Below are positions 16,801-24,346 of a stretch of 55,622 nucleotides of DNA, one piece after another (the first letter of the stretch is position 1; each line of letters starts with the position of its first letter). The position numbers and the translations under genes are program-made. The stretch covers positions 1 through 55,622 of the forward strand of contig JABZIV010000011.1 of assembly GCA_015258095.1 (NCBI GenBank), in the 5' to 3' direction. This DNA is from Lachnospiraceae bacterium. GTDB taxonomy: Bacteria; Bacillota; Clostridia; Lachnospirales; Lachnospiraceae. The notes below the pieces were generated by a model, which saw nothing but the letters and a program-made list of their open reading frames with translations, did no database searches and was not told the origin of the DNA.

Positions 16801-19800
16801 GTCAGTTCTTTTCCATTGCTTCCAATGCCGCCGATGAGCCCCTTCTTTCCGCTGATGCCCGAAATTTCTTCCATCCGCTTTCCGTCATGACTCAGTTGAA
16901 AGAGGAAGAAATCGTTGTCATTTCCGCTGTCATTCTTACTCTGTTCATAGAGAATCGACTGTTTCTCCCGTTCCAGACGATAGTAATGGTCCGCTTTCAA
17001 CTTGCTTACCGTCTTTTTGTTGTCGCTGCTGTTTTCCCAGCTTTCTACCGCGGTTCTTCCGGGCTCTCTGTCCCCGTTTTCCTTTGCAGGATAGAGGGCA
17101 AATCCCGTATACAGGACTTTCCCGCTCGCCTCATTTTCCCCGAAATTGGAGTCGATTTCTTTAAAGCTGAAACTGGTTGGCAGATTCTTTAAGCTAAGGG
17201 TATTCTGGTTCTTTACGGAAAAGAGATTGCCTTCGTTCGTTTGTATCACGATTCCTTTATCGTCTTTTTGTAATTTGAAACTGCCGCCGTTCCCAGCCCC
17301 TATCTGATAACCTGCCGGGGCATCCAGCTCTTGCAGGCTATAAACCGTATCCGTCTTTAACACGCCGGACAGCGAGAAGCCACCCGCGAGGTCTGCTCCC
17401 GTAATCTCTATGTAAGCCTTCCCGTCCGGAAGATCCTTTAGTGTGTAAGGCGAAGGAGTCGTTCCGCTTAAGAAGTCTTCTTTCTTTCCAATCAGGCGGA
17501 AAAGACCGTCCGTAAGCTTCCCGGCAGGGTTTTTCTCATCGGTTTTTTCGAAGCTGAAGATCGTCGGTGCATTCCGTACCACAATCTTATTCTGTACGTC
17601 CTTCTCTCCATCGTAGAGAAGGTCTGTCGTTTCCGTACCTACCCCGCTGGCATCCACTTCCTGCTGTACTTCAAACTCTACAACAGCGCCGTGTGTTTTC
17701 CCGCTCCAGAACATATTCGGCATAAGATAGCCGTCTTCCGTGTTTTCCTCGACCAGTCTGTATTTTCCCCAGGGGAGATTCTCCACCTGTAATCCTGCCA
17801 CAGCAAGACTGGAGGGGGAGGTTACCATCAGTTTCTTATCTTCTTCCTTAATGGCCTTTCCTTTATAGAAGTAAACGCCCGGACGCGCGGGATCCGCATC
17901 CAGCTTCACCTGTACGACCTTATCCTTCGTCTTATCCGGGAAGATAAAGAGCTTAAAGGAGGAGGTATACCCGTCGCGATTTCCCGCATTCTTTCCCCGA
18001 TAAAGCGGTGAAGGAAGCGTCGCATTGTCCCCTTCAAAAATATTCTTGATTTCCACTCTACCCGTTTTCAGCTTCTTCTGCTCACGATAGTTCGGGAAAT
18101 CGTCCCCTTCCTGCACACCGGAAACAAAGGGGGCAAGCTTCTTCGTCCCCGGCTCTCCCGTCTTGATTTCATAAGGGCCGTAAATCGTTTCATCAAGCTG
18201 GTACCCGACAGGCGCCTTGATTTCCTTAATATAGTACTTCTCCCCACGCTTTCCGATGAAACGAAGTTCTCCCTTGGCATCCGTTACCTGGAAGTCCTCC
18301 GCGAGTCCCAGAAGCTGTGTGTAACTTGCCGAAGCCAGCTGTCCGTAATCACTCTCTTTAAACAGTCCGAAGAGTGCTCCGGAAAGTGCAACTTCTCTGG
18401 AAAGCGCATCGACCTTCTTGATTTTAAAGCGCACTCTCACACTGCCTCTGCTGAAACTGAAATCATCCAGCTTTACGATCGTCTTACTTTGGCTTCGACT
18501 ATCGACGGAAATGGTATTTTCCACCGACTTAAAATCCTCTTTCTCCGTATTGATGATGGTGTTATAGCAAAGAAGATAGCTCTTACTGCTGTTCTCGGGT
18601 AAAGTCACTTTCAGTGTGGTTTCTACTGCACCTACTGCATTGAAGTCTCTCAGAACTTCCGCTTTATAGGATCCGACCCCGCTATCCGGAACGGGAACCA
18701 CTGCCGGATTACTCGTATCTTCGATGAGTTCCGCCGTCCCCGGCTGATGCTCCGTCTCATAAAGTCGGATAGATGCACGGTCAAGAAATAGGCCTTCCGG
18801 AATCTTGTCCGTAAGGATGCCCTGATTATAGAGATTGGCTCCGAGCGGATTGATCAGAACTTTCCAGCTCACCGTCTCGGTCGGGAAATATCCGTTTTTC
18901 TGCTGTTCTCCTTTCTTCTTCAGAATGTCGTTCAGTAAGTTCTCTGTTGCGCCTCTACCTTCGGAAGTAACGCGAACCGTCGTGTCCGGCGGAAGGACTG
19001 TCGGTGTCGGATTCATTCTCTGGCTCTCCGGGAAAGAGGAAGACTCCATCTTCACCGTGTTCCTCGCGAAAATCTCCGTATCCTGTAAGTTCGGGGTTCC
19101 CACAGCGGTATTATGGAAGAGAAGCTGTTCCCCTTGCGGTGTTAAATAGGCATAGATGTTCAGTTCCAGGACTTCATTCAACGGATCCGTAAGACGCACA
19201 CCCACACTGTGCGCAGTATTGTCAATCGTCAGATCGGAAGAAGATACTGCCGTTTCCACCCCGTTATCCCGCAGAACCGCTTTCGTCGGGTATTGCAAAT
19301 CCGAAGAAGACGTAATATGAAAATACTTTGCGTCCAACTGATGGACTCCACTGCTGTCTTTATAGAAGAATACGTTCGCGAGCGAATCCTCAATACGGAC
19401 GTCCTTCAATCCCTGATAACTGTCCTCATTCGCCAGAATCTTAAAGTGGAAATAGGACTTTTTATTCGCATCATCATAAAAGCTCTTGATTTCTTTCGAA
19501 AGGAGCCTGTTTTCCATGGTCTGCACAACTTCTCCGGAATCCATGCTGTGCAGTTCTACCCCTTCTTCCGAAATCTTCAAAGTGGCATGATTTGCATAGG
19601 CATGGTTCTCCCTGTTGTGCCCGATATAGTGCAGCGCTTTCGTCCGATAGGAGAAATGCATCTTGGCAATATTAAAGATTTCACTGCTGCTCGCGAGACG
19701 CTTCACATGGAGTTTGAGCTCGCCTCCCGCCTTATACGGCGCGCTTTCCGGAGAATACTGCATAGAAATCTCCGCCATGTCTCCCCCGTCCTCGCCTTGC

Positions 19801-22421
19801 AGGATTCGGGTTCTCTTCGCACCGAAAAATCCGGCTTCTTTATTCTCCCAGAGAGAGCTAAGTCCGCTCTTTCCATTGTAGGAAAGGCTCAAATCATAGA
19901 GGGCACTGTCTCCCCCGATGGTATCGAGAATCGCCGCTTCATCATAACCTTCTCCCCTTGTGGAGCACTCGATGTTCCAGCTGAGAAGAGCATTCTTTTT
20001 ATCCGGTGCATTCCCGGCGGATTTCTTAATAAACGCATCCTCAAAGGGCACATTCACTACGGAAGGAAGCTCGGGCGGTTCTCCCAGTTCTCCATCTCCC
20101 GTGGGGTAACGCGCGATAACCTTCGCGACGTTCTTTACCCCCTGCTTTCCGCTTCCGTCATCCAGGTTCGACATCGTAAAGTTCGGCTTCACCGTCGTTT
20201 CAAAGCTGATACGATACGCCTGTTTAAAGCTCAAGCCAAAGTCCAGACGAAGATTGCTTCCCGAGGCACGGTGTTCTACCGCATACTTTAGCCTCTGTGC
20301 ACTTCCTGCCGTCAAATCCGTGAAGTTCTTCATCGCATGAGCGCTGTCCAGCGTGATGGCCTCTTTGGACGCGCTATCCAGGTTCTGTACGGTGATTCCC
20401 TTCGTTTCATCAATCTCGAGCCCTTCGCTCAGTTCATCCACCACCGTCGCATCATAAACCCAGGCATGGTTCTTATTAAAATCAATCGTCCAGCGCACTC
20501 TGTTTCCGCTTAACTGCTGTCCGTTCTTTTTCAGTTCCACCTTCGGAATCGTAAGCTCCGCTTCCGCTTTTCGCTTATTCGGATCCGTATCGAGACGCGC
20601 GAGATTCGAGTGGCTGAGCACAATCTCCGATTTCTCGACGGAAGGATTCGGATCCTTGAACACCGCTTTCTTTACATTTGTCGTGACAATGACGGTCTGC
20701 GGCGCACGAATCACCTTTCCCGGGTGGTTCGGGAAGGTATAAGCGTACTGTATCTTTCCTCCGTCTCTACCGACTTCCGTGAATTCAATCGGCTCTTCTA
20801 AACCGGTCTCCGGATTTTTCCAAACCGCCGAAGCATACTTCAGGCTGCTTTCATCAAAAGAATCGATTAAGGTAAGACCGTTCAGGTTTACGCCCTTACT
20901 ATTCGTACCGACCTTAATCTCCCACTTGATTTTTCCATTTTGGAGGTCTTCTGTCGCCGTCTTCTCTATTCCGGATATTTTCTCCGGAACAGGAGGAAAG
21001 CCGAGACGGTGAATCGCTTTCGGAAGAACGAACTCCGCCTGTTCCTCTCCGCCTTCCTTCCACTTACTCTGATCAATGGTAAGGAGCATAAGGATTCTCG
21101 CCGAAGAAGGGCTTAATCCTTCGTCTACCATGGCCTCCAAAAAGGTGATTTCCAGTTCCCATTTTCCATCCGTATTTTTAAAGATGCGGTACTTATAGAG
21201 CTTCTTTCCGTCAACCTCCGTCTCTCCCGTGTTCGTTCCGCCGTCCGTAATATCGGAAAAAAGTTCCGGAAAGACAAAATGAATCTTATCTCCCGCCTTC
21301 GTATCTCTCTGACCGTCATGAATCTTCATACTGAAGCTCAGACGAATCTTATCGAGTTCCATAGGAGAATAGTTTTTTGCAATGGTCCAGTTCGTTGTAT
21401 TGCCGGACACGGCTCCCTGCGTAAAATCTTCTTCCACCTCATGCGTCGCCGTTTTCTCAAAAAAGATCCCTTTAAAGCCGGAAAGAGAAAAGTCTACATC
21501 GTTCTTAATCCGTTCCCCTTCCGTGGTATTCCCCTTCCAGATAGCAACAGGAGAAAAGCTCTTTAAACTAAACTCCAACTTCTCTCTCTTCTCTCCGAGA
21601 ACCTTCTTTCCCTCTTTGACAGAGAGTTCTTCTACATGGACATCTTCCTTCTGTACATCCGGGACATCCAGTGTACTCATGCCGTCCTCTTTCTTCTCCT
21701 CCTTCAAAGGAAGGTGTGCCGCTTGCAGTTTCCCCTCTCCTTCCAGCGGTTTCCGAAAAGAGAAGCGAATGTCTACCGAGCCCTGCTTCGGCTCCACTTC
21801 CTCATACTCCCCGGTCTTTTCTTCCACACGGAAAAAACCGACATCATAGAGTCGAAGTTCCTTCGGGGCAAAGGTCTTTTCTTTCTCTTCTTCCTCTTTA
21901 TAGTCCGTAAGGGCATCCTTAAAAGCATTGTACTGCTCCGGTCTTTCTTCCTCCGTAATCGGGCGCACCAAAAAAACAACGCCCTTCGGAAGACTCTCCG
22001 GAACGGAGAGTACGGCGTTTACCGTGATATTCTCATCTTTATACTGGAACTCTTTCCTCTTATTCGCTTCCAGATAGGAAGTACTTGCAGGATTCCCGTT
22101 TTCTGAAGTTGCTCCTTCGGAGGTTTTTCCCGTCTCTGCACGTTTTTCGTTTTCCGCGTCGATTCCGGAGAAAATCCCGGATGAGAACTGTTCTCCCTCA
22201 CCGCTCGTGTTTTCCGAAACATTCGAAAGAGAGAAATCTTGTCCCTGCTCTCCGCTCTCCCCTGTGAAGCTCTCCCCTTCCCCTGCTCCTCTAGTAGAGG
22301 GCATGGCGGAAAGGGTATTCTCCGTCGAGACCATGAGTGCCGGGACCTGCTCTTCCCCGACTGCAATCATGCTCTGTAGTACAATCAACATCGCTAAAAA
22401 CAAGGAAAATACTCTCTTCAT
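13809..22421 (-). CDS. Giant wall-anchored adhesin with collagen-binding-like and CnaB domains
   Basis: A 2,870-residue surface protein read through without interruption. It begins with a signal peptide (MKRVFSLFLAMLIVLQSMIA) and a Ser/Glu-rich linker. From about residue 320 to 1300 it holds five or six modules that restart with KxA...W.I..N patterns (near 324, 486, 628, 788, 969 and 1161), resembling the beta-sandwich repeats of collagen-binding MSCRAMMs. From about 1333 come CnaB/SpaA-type domains, for example FKIKKVDALSREVALSGALF with KEIKAPVGYQLDE, and LKLLKVDSHDHTKKLAGAKY near 2077; such Lys/Glu pairs form isopeptide bonds in known members. A GGYTR triplet lies near 2775-2790. The end is VPTGDSS, a hydrophobic helix and RRRKQK, a sortase-type anchor. 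AAGGA precedes the ATG. No sortase or pilin partner is in the window. The ligand is unknown. Confidence 0.92.
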   Translation of the reverse strand: MKRVFSLFLAMLIVLQSMIAVGEEQVPALMVSTENTLSAMPSTRGAGEGESFTGESGEQGQDFSLSNVSENTSGEGEQFSSGIFSGIDAENEKRAETGKTSEGATSENGNPASTSYLEANKRKEFQYKDENITVNAVLSVPESLPKGVVFLVRPITEEERPEQYNAFKDALTDYKEEEEKEKTFAPKELRLYDVGFFRVEEKTGEYEEVEPKQGSVDIRFSFRKPLEGEGKLQAAHLPLKEEKKEDGMSTLDVPDVQKEDVHVEELSVKEGKKVLGEKREKLEFSLKSFSPVAIWKGNTTEGERIKNDVDFSLSGFKGIFFEKTATHEVEEDFTQGAVSGNTTNWTIAKNYSPMELDKIRLSFSMKIHDGQRDTKAGDKIHFVFPELFSDITDGGTNTGETEVDGKKLYKYRIFKNTDGKWELEITFLEAMVDEGLSPSSARILMLLTIDQSKWKEGGEEQAEFVLPKAIHRLGFPPVPEKISGIEKTATEDLQNGKIKWEIKVGTNSKGVNLNGLTLIDSFDESSLKYASAVWKNPETGLEEPIEFTEVGRDGGKIQYAYTFPNHPGKVIRAPQTVIVTTNVKKAVFKDPNPSVEKSEIVLSHSNLARLDTDPNKRKAEAELTIPKVELKKNGQQLSGNRVRWTIDFNKNHAWVYDATVVDELSEGLEIDETKGITVQNLDSASKEAITLDSAHAMKNFTDLTAGSAQRLKYAVEHRASGSNLRLDFGLSFKQAYRISFETTVKPNFTMSNLDDGSGKQGVKNVAKVIARYPTGDGELGEPPELPSVVNVPFEDAFIKKSAGNAPDKKNALLSWNIECSTRGEGYDEAAILDTIGGDSALYDLSLSYNGKSGLSSLWENKEAGFFGAKRTRILQGEDGGDMAEISMQYSPESAPYKAGGELKLHVKRLASSSEIFNIAKMHFSYRTKALHYIGHNRENHAYANHATLKISEEGVELHSMDSGEVVQTMENRLLSKEIKSFYDDANKKSYFHFKILANEDSYQGLKDVRIEDSLANVFFYKDSSGVHQLDAKYFHITSSSDLQYPTKAVLRDNGVETAVSSSDLTIDNTAHSVGVRLTDPLNEVLELNIYAYLTPQGEQLLFHNTAVGTPNLQDTEIFARNTVKMESSSFPESQRMNPTPTVLPPDTTVRVTSEGRGATENLLNDILKKKGEQQKNGYFPTETVSWKVLINPLGANLYNQGILTDKIPEGLFLDRASIRLYETEHQPGTAELIEDTSNPAVVPVPDSGVGSYKAEVLRDFNAVGAVETTLKVTLPENSSKSYLLCYNTIINTEKEDFKSVENTISVDSRSQSKTIVKLDDFSFSRGSVRVRFKIKKVDALSREVALSGALFGLFKESDYGQLASASYTQLLGLAEDFQVTDAKGELRFIGKRGEKYYIKEIKAPVGYQLDETIYGPYEIKTGEPGTKKLAPFVSGVQEGDDFPNYREQKKLKTGRVEIKNIFEGDNATLPSPLYRGKNAGNRDGYTSSFKLFIFPDKTKDKVVQVKLDADPARPGVYFYKGKAIKEEDKKLMVTSPSSLAVAGLQVENLPWGKYRLVEENTEDGYLMPNMFWSGKTHGAVVEFEVQQEVDASGVGTETTDLLYDGEKDVQNKIVVRNAPTIFSFEKTDEKNPAGKLTDGLFRLIGKKEDFLSGTTPSPYTLKDLPDGKAYIEITGADLAGGFSLSGVLKTDTVYSLQELDAPAGYQIGAGNGGSFKLQKDDKGIVIQTNEGNLFSVKNQNTLSLKNLPTSFSFKEIDSNFGENEASGKVLYTGFALYPAKENGDREPGRTAVESWENSSDNKKTVSKLKADHYYRLEREKQSILYEQSKNDSGNDNDFFLFQLSHDGKRMEEISGISGKKGLIGGIGSNGKELTVKAKRILAEASLKKEDREPVTPGGTDFTALKGAVFTLYMVKDSDTVDKATALDNGGNHLGTAGTGYNYTGLISRVELQHDINLGDYKTDENGVLSTKNPMETGTKAPKLPFYGNRLVKDGLPLGVYYFVEKQTVPGYSIEKEGSRNKKYVFVVTKQDLEQGGVKKVLKPQSFFSLVQEENGVSPGALPDQAGIAKNSRIPGSLKLLKVDSHDHTKKLAGAKYGIYTDKDGTVPLMRSGVPLEGVTAGGAHTGELIFDKLSWYQDYYVKELVEPHGYLLDLNEEGNANVYGPFRFSAEKTEINETRDDAVNGVMITRFGIDPLLSYSAEDKKKAHWENEERLSGLQFSITGVFNDGTNAESTRNYTTDAHGSVFISGEFLAGQVYTLKEGTNLSLSYRTTPDLQFKINNKNQISLVDPENDVIAHLDKNYLDLAVERTQFSLLAEVEHHERVGKTETLPLYGLSYLLTEDAGGTQPIPSGLELSVNGKRITTVTPASPSTFVTMKVDSDVKAGVVRSEKRNGYRAYKEGSLSIFGLERGKTYYLRASGSNLAEDSAARKNLVLSPSELGLYKIVVAMDSNISVTKVRAGQAEAYSGGNAPVLTYGLKKGSLFLHTTDFETRKKNVGEQKYALYVKKDWSLKTLLEGKGRAEDSIEKGTEYRERAVKETIEYQGEPYILQEIFENDSAGNLRIPNLTLAQDYLLLNVTEEREYDNPKMEMAFRLQENKEGKQELSVLSYGRDVRNPARPRYQTAFLLGENLYIRRPNETAPSLLYHLMNKEGILGDAEALQEEPVLNWLLYQRESEGGGGPHISKKGRIPGNNGTNPQFTGDEEEGPHVPEVLGRDNLVFIGLDPDGNPIYFPKHLIPPEVLRYIREHGLPRPNGTVSKKARIKKKKKGEIGGGYTRGGYTRGGYTREDIDERLGEILGQNRTLTKEDIEELQAIGELLAAMRKGQVDRYGRIVPTGDSSAMPYYLGLFVLSTLLLEESLRRRKQKIK
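14055..14099. repeat. Three 15-bp repeats encoding GGYTR in the adhesin
   Basis: Units at 14055-14069, 14070-14084 and 14085-14099 differ at one or two bases and encode three consecutive GGYTR blocks just before the wall-proximal region of the adhesin. Confidence 0.95.
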
Positions 22422-22502
22422 TTTTGTCCCATCCTTAGTTCATAACACGCCCGGGCTATACGCCATGTAAATCGATTGTGTGATTCCATTTATCTTTTTG
22501 AT

Positions 22503-22532
22503 TAAATATGTTGAAATATACAAAATTGACAA
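22503..22532 (-). promoter_or_regulatory. Likely promoter of the giant adhesin
   Basis: TTGTCA (22527-22532) and TATTTA (22503-22508) with an 18-bp spacer in very AT-rich DNA. The predicted start is about 75 nt before the adhesin ATG. Confidence 0.45.
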
Positions 22533-22666
22533 AGTATTATCGACTGTTTTTCATAAGAATATAACAAATTTTTGACAAAATATAAGATATATTTATAAAA
22601 TAACCGAATTTGAAACTCCGTTTTAAAAGCCGAAACGGATACCGCTTGAAAGTCCGTTCTACACAG

Positions 22667-22700
22667 CAAAAAAGCAGAAGCTGAGCATACTTCTGCTTTT
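22667..22700 (-). terminator. Terminator of the RNA candidate
   Basis: AAAAGCAGAAG and CTTCTGCTTTT form a perfect 11-bp stem with a 9-nt loop; six T follow on the minus strand. The symmetric A-run would let it also stop plus-strand transcripts. Confidence 0.88.
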
Positions 22701-22884
22701 CCTCCACCGAACGGCGGACACTTAAGTTGAGTCTATTTATTTCAGGAGATACCTCTTTATCGTGCTTATGGTCAGGAGGACACGACAAAGGGCTTTGTTA
22801 TGAATTCGGAAGCAATGCCTTGGGTCTTTATCAAACTCACAAACACCTTTTCTTTTTTCACAACGGTTAGTTTTATCTAACTGT
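22667..22884 (-). ncRNA. Candidate structured non-coding RNA, about 218 nt
   Basis: A promoter and an intrinsic terminator bracket a stretch with no gene. The RNA would begin with a hairpin at the start site (CACA-GTTAG...CTAAC-(CGT)-TGTG, 22859-22885). Further on is a 10-bp stem (22781-22790 with 22755-22764, one G-U pair) closing a 16-nt loop that contains UCCUCC. Next are an ACTTAAGT palindrome and a CCGCC-GUUC-GGUGG hairpin (22704-22717). The loop UCCUCC can pair with GGAGGA at 22700-22705, just before the terminator, which would make a pseudoknot competing with the last hairpin. Known families of this size in Clostridia include 6S RNA and raiA RNA; I cannot assign it to either. It could also be a cis-acting leader of the adhesin, although the terminator comes first. 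Confidence 0.6.
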
Positions 22885-22888
22885 GGTT

Positions 22889-22917
22889 ATAATACACTAA
22901 CTGATTTTCTCTGTCAA
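22889..22917 (-). promoter_or_regulatory. Promoter of the RNA candidate
   Basis: Perfect TTGACA (22912-22917), 17-bp spacer, TATTAT (22889-22894). The sequence CAGTTAG occurs twice, once in the spacer and once at the start site, where it is half of a dyad (GTTAG-ATAAAA-CTAAC). This may be a repressor site, the 5' hairpin of the RNA, or both. Confidence 0.75.
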
Positions 22918-23054
22918 GGATTTTTTTTATTTTTTTGAAAATTTTTTCTCCGCTGTTTTTTCTCTTCTTAACCGCTGCTTTTCTCTCGCATCATTCCGCT
23001 TTTCCCTTGCTTAGAAAGAACAACTTTGATTGGATAAAAAACCTTCTCCGAAAC

Positions 23055-23090
23055 ACAAAAAAGCGGAGAGGCATTCCCGCCGCTCCGCTC
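23055..23090 (-). terminator. Terminator after the DUF1858 gene
   Basis: AGCGGAG pairs with CTCCGCT around an inner GGCGGGAATGCC, followed by six T on the minus strand, about 10 nt after the stop codon. Confidence 0.88.
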
Positions 23091-23099
23091 TTTCCATCC

Positions 23100-23333
23100 T
23101 TAGCTTTTCGCCGCTTCTTCCTGCGCTTCCATGTACTCTCGTAAGACATCATTCAAGTCTTCCGTCAAATCCTCGACATTGATTCCATGTACTTCACAAG
23201 CCTCTTCCAAAGACTCCGCCTGCGAAGCCGCACAAGTCACGCAACTTAACCCGTTCTGCATAAGAAAGGGGGCCATCAGTTCATTCAGCGCCAAAATATC
23301 GCTTATTTTCATATTTTTGGTAATTTCAGCCAC
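23100..23333 (-). CDS. DUF1858 redox-disulfide domain protein
   Basis: A 77-residue cytoplasmic protein matching DUF1858, a small helical domain often linked to hybrid-cluster proteins. The family's cysteine motif is CVTCAAS (residues 31-37), after MKISDILALNELMAPFLMQNGLS, which matches the usual start of the domain. GTG start at 23333 behind AAGGAGG. It follows mecA by 68 nt on the same strand and ends at its own terminator, so the two may be co-transcribed. The molecular role of the family is not established. Confidence 0.85.
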   Translation of the reverse strand: MAEITKNMKISDILALNELMAPFLMQNGLSCVTCAASQAESLEEACEVHGINVEDLTEDLNDVLREYMEAQEEAAKS

Positions 23334-23401
23334 ATCCGCCTCCTTATCTCAACCCGGAATACAGCAAGGCTGTATCCTTTTCCCTTTTTTACTCGTTCTT
23401 T

Positions 23402-24115
23402 CTATACTTTTTGCAGTTTCTGTAATGCCTGAGAAGGAATCAGCGCCTCCATGTGTTCCTGATAAAACGCTTCACTGGTTGAATCACCATTCACTCTCTC
23501 CCCATATTCCAGTAAAAGATTCGCAGCACGATTCAAGCTGTCCAGGTCATCCCCCTTACTATGCAGACTGAGAAAATACCCCTGCTTGTCTTCTGCCTTG
23601 TACAGACTGTTTTCTCCCAATACGCAGGAAGAAACCGCTTTAGCCGCATCAATCACACGGTCCAGAGTCCGGAAACGGTATAGCCGAATTCCTTCTTCCT
23701 TCCCTTCCTTCTTTTCTTCTGTAACGCTGCTGTCTTCTTCGTTCTCCTTTAATTGCTTCATCAAGCCTTGCGCACCTTCCAGGAGTTGGGTGGCAAGTTC
23801 GGAAATCCAGCCGCTCTGTCCGCTGCCGGAGGCGGAAAACTTTGAAAAGCGTGTATCTAACTCTTCCGGGTCATCCACCTTAGAAATAATGAGTTGTACC
23901 GCACCACCTTGCAAAGGAATCGCTTCAATCATGAGCGGGGTATTCTCAATGGAAAACCCGACCTCTTCCTTCGCCTTTTGCATCATTTCATTAAATAGCC
24001 TTTTAGCAGCTTGAGAGCCATAGGTCATATCCCGCAGATTTAAGTCTCTCGCCGACAAATCCGTGCTGGATAAAGTACACTTGATGGAGTTGTCATCGAT
24101 TCTCTCGATTTTCAT
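23402..24115 (-). CDS. mecA: Adaptor protein MecA
   Basis: Adaptor that delivers substrates to the ClpC protease in Firmicutes. The N-terminal MKIERIDDNSIKCTLSSTDL and the MMQKAKEEVGF stretch match the substrate-binding domain, and the C-terminal YRFRTLDRVIDAAKAV, SLYKAEDKQGYFLSLH and LLEYGERV match the ClpC-binding domain. The two are joined by a Glu/Lys-rich linker. At 237 residues the length is normal. The strong AAGGAGGGG site abuts a CTATCGATAG palindrome. Confidence 0.93.
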   Translation of the reverse strand: MKIERIDDNSIKCTLSSTDLSARDLNLRDMTYGSQAAKRLFNEMMQKAKEEVGFSIENTPLMIEAIPLQGGAVQLIISKVDDPEELDTRFSKFSASGSGQSGWISELATQLLEGAQGLMKQLKENEEDSSVTEEKKEGKEEGIRLYRFRTLDRVIDAAKAVSSCVLGENSLYKAEDKQGYFLSLHSKGDDLDSLNRAANLLLEYGERVNGDSTSEAFYQEHMEALIPSQALQKLQKV

Positions 24116-24172
24116 GGCCCCTCCTTACTATCGATAGACTTTCCCTTTTAAAAAATATTTATCGATTGCTGT

Positions 24173-24201
24173 ATCATACTATTTTATCGCTTGCTTTGCA
24201 A
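24173..24201 (-). promoter_or_regulatory. mecA promoter with repeated TATCGAT motifs
   Basis: TTGCAA (24196-24201) and TATGAT (24173-24178) are 17 bp apart. TATCGAT occurs at 24130-24136, 24160-24166 and 24209-24215, that is upstream of, inside the leader of, and next to the ribosome site of mecA. Such spacing suggests a repeated binding site. Confidence 0.6.
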
Positions 24202-24346
24202 TTTCTAATATCGATTTTTATATTATTTTAAGCTTATGTATAGAATAAATACAATTGTTGTGCAGATTTATAAATTATTTTTATATCTTTTTATTAACAA
24301 TAAAATATTTTTGTTTTATCCTTTCTCTCCACATGATGCAGTTCAT

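Larger units (their letters stand above)
22422..23054. other. 633-bp gene-free region upstream of the adhesin
   Basis: No credible protein gene. From right to left on the minus strand it holds about 130 bp of AT-rich DNA, a consensus promoter, a hairpin-rich stretch ending in a terminator (the RNA candidate), about 130 bp with little structure, and a second AT-rich promoter before the adhesin. The 83-codon frame at 22537-22788 crosses the terminator and has no ribosome site, so it is not taken as a gene. Confidence 0.7.

Noticed and set aside
22537..22788. An 83-codon minus-strand frame in the gene-free region
   Set aside because: It runs straight through a perfect terminator and an internal hairpin, has no ribosome site and no family resemblance; the RNA explanation is better.
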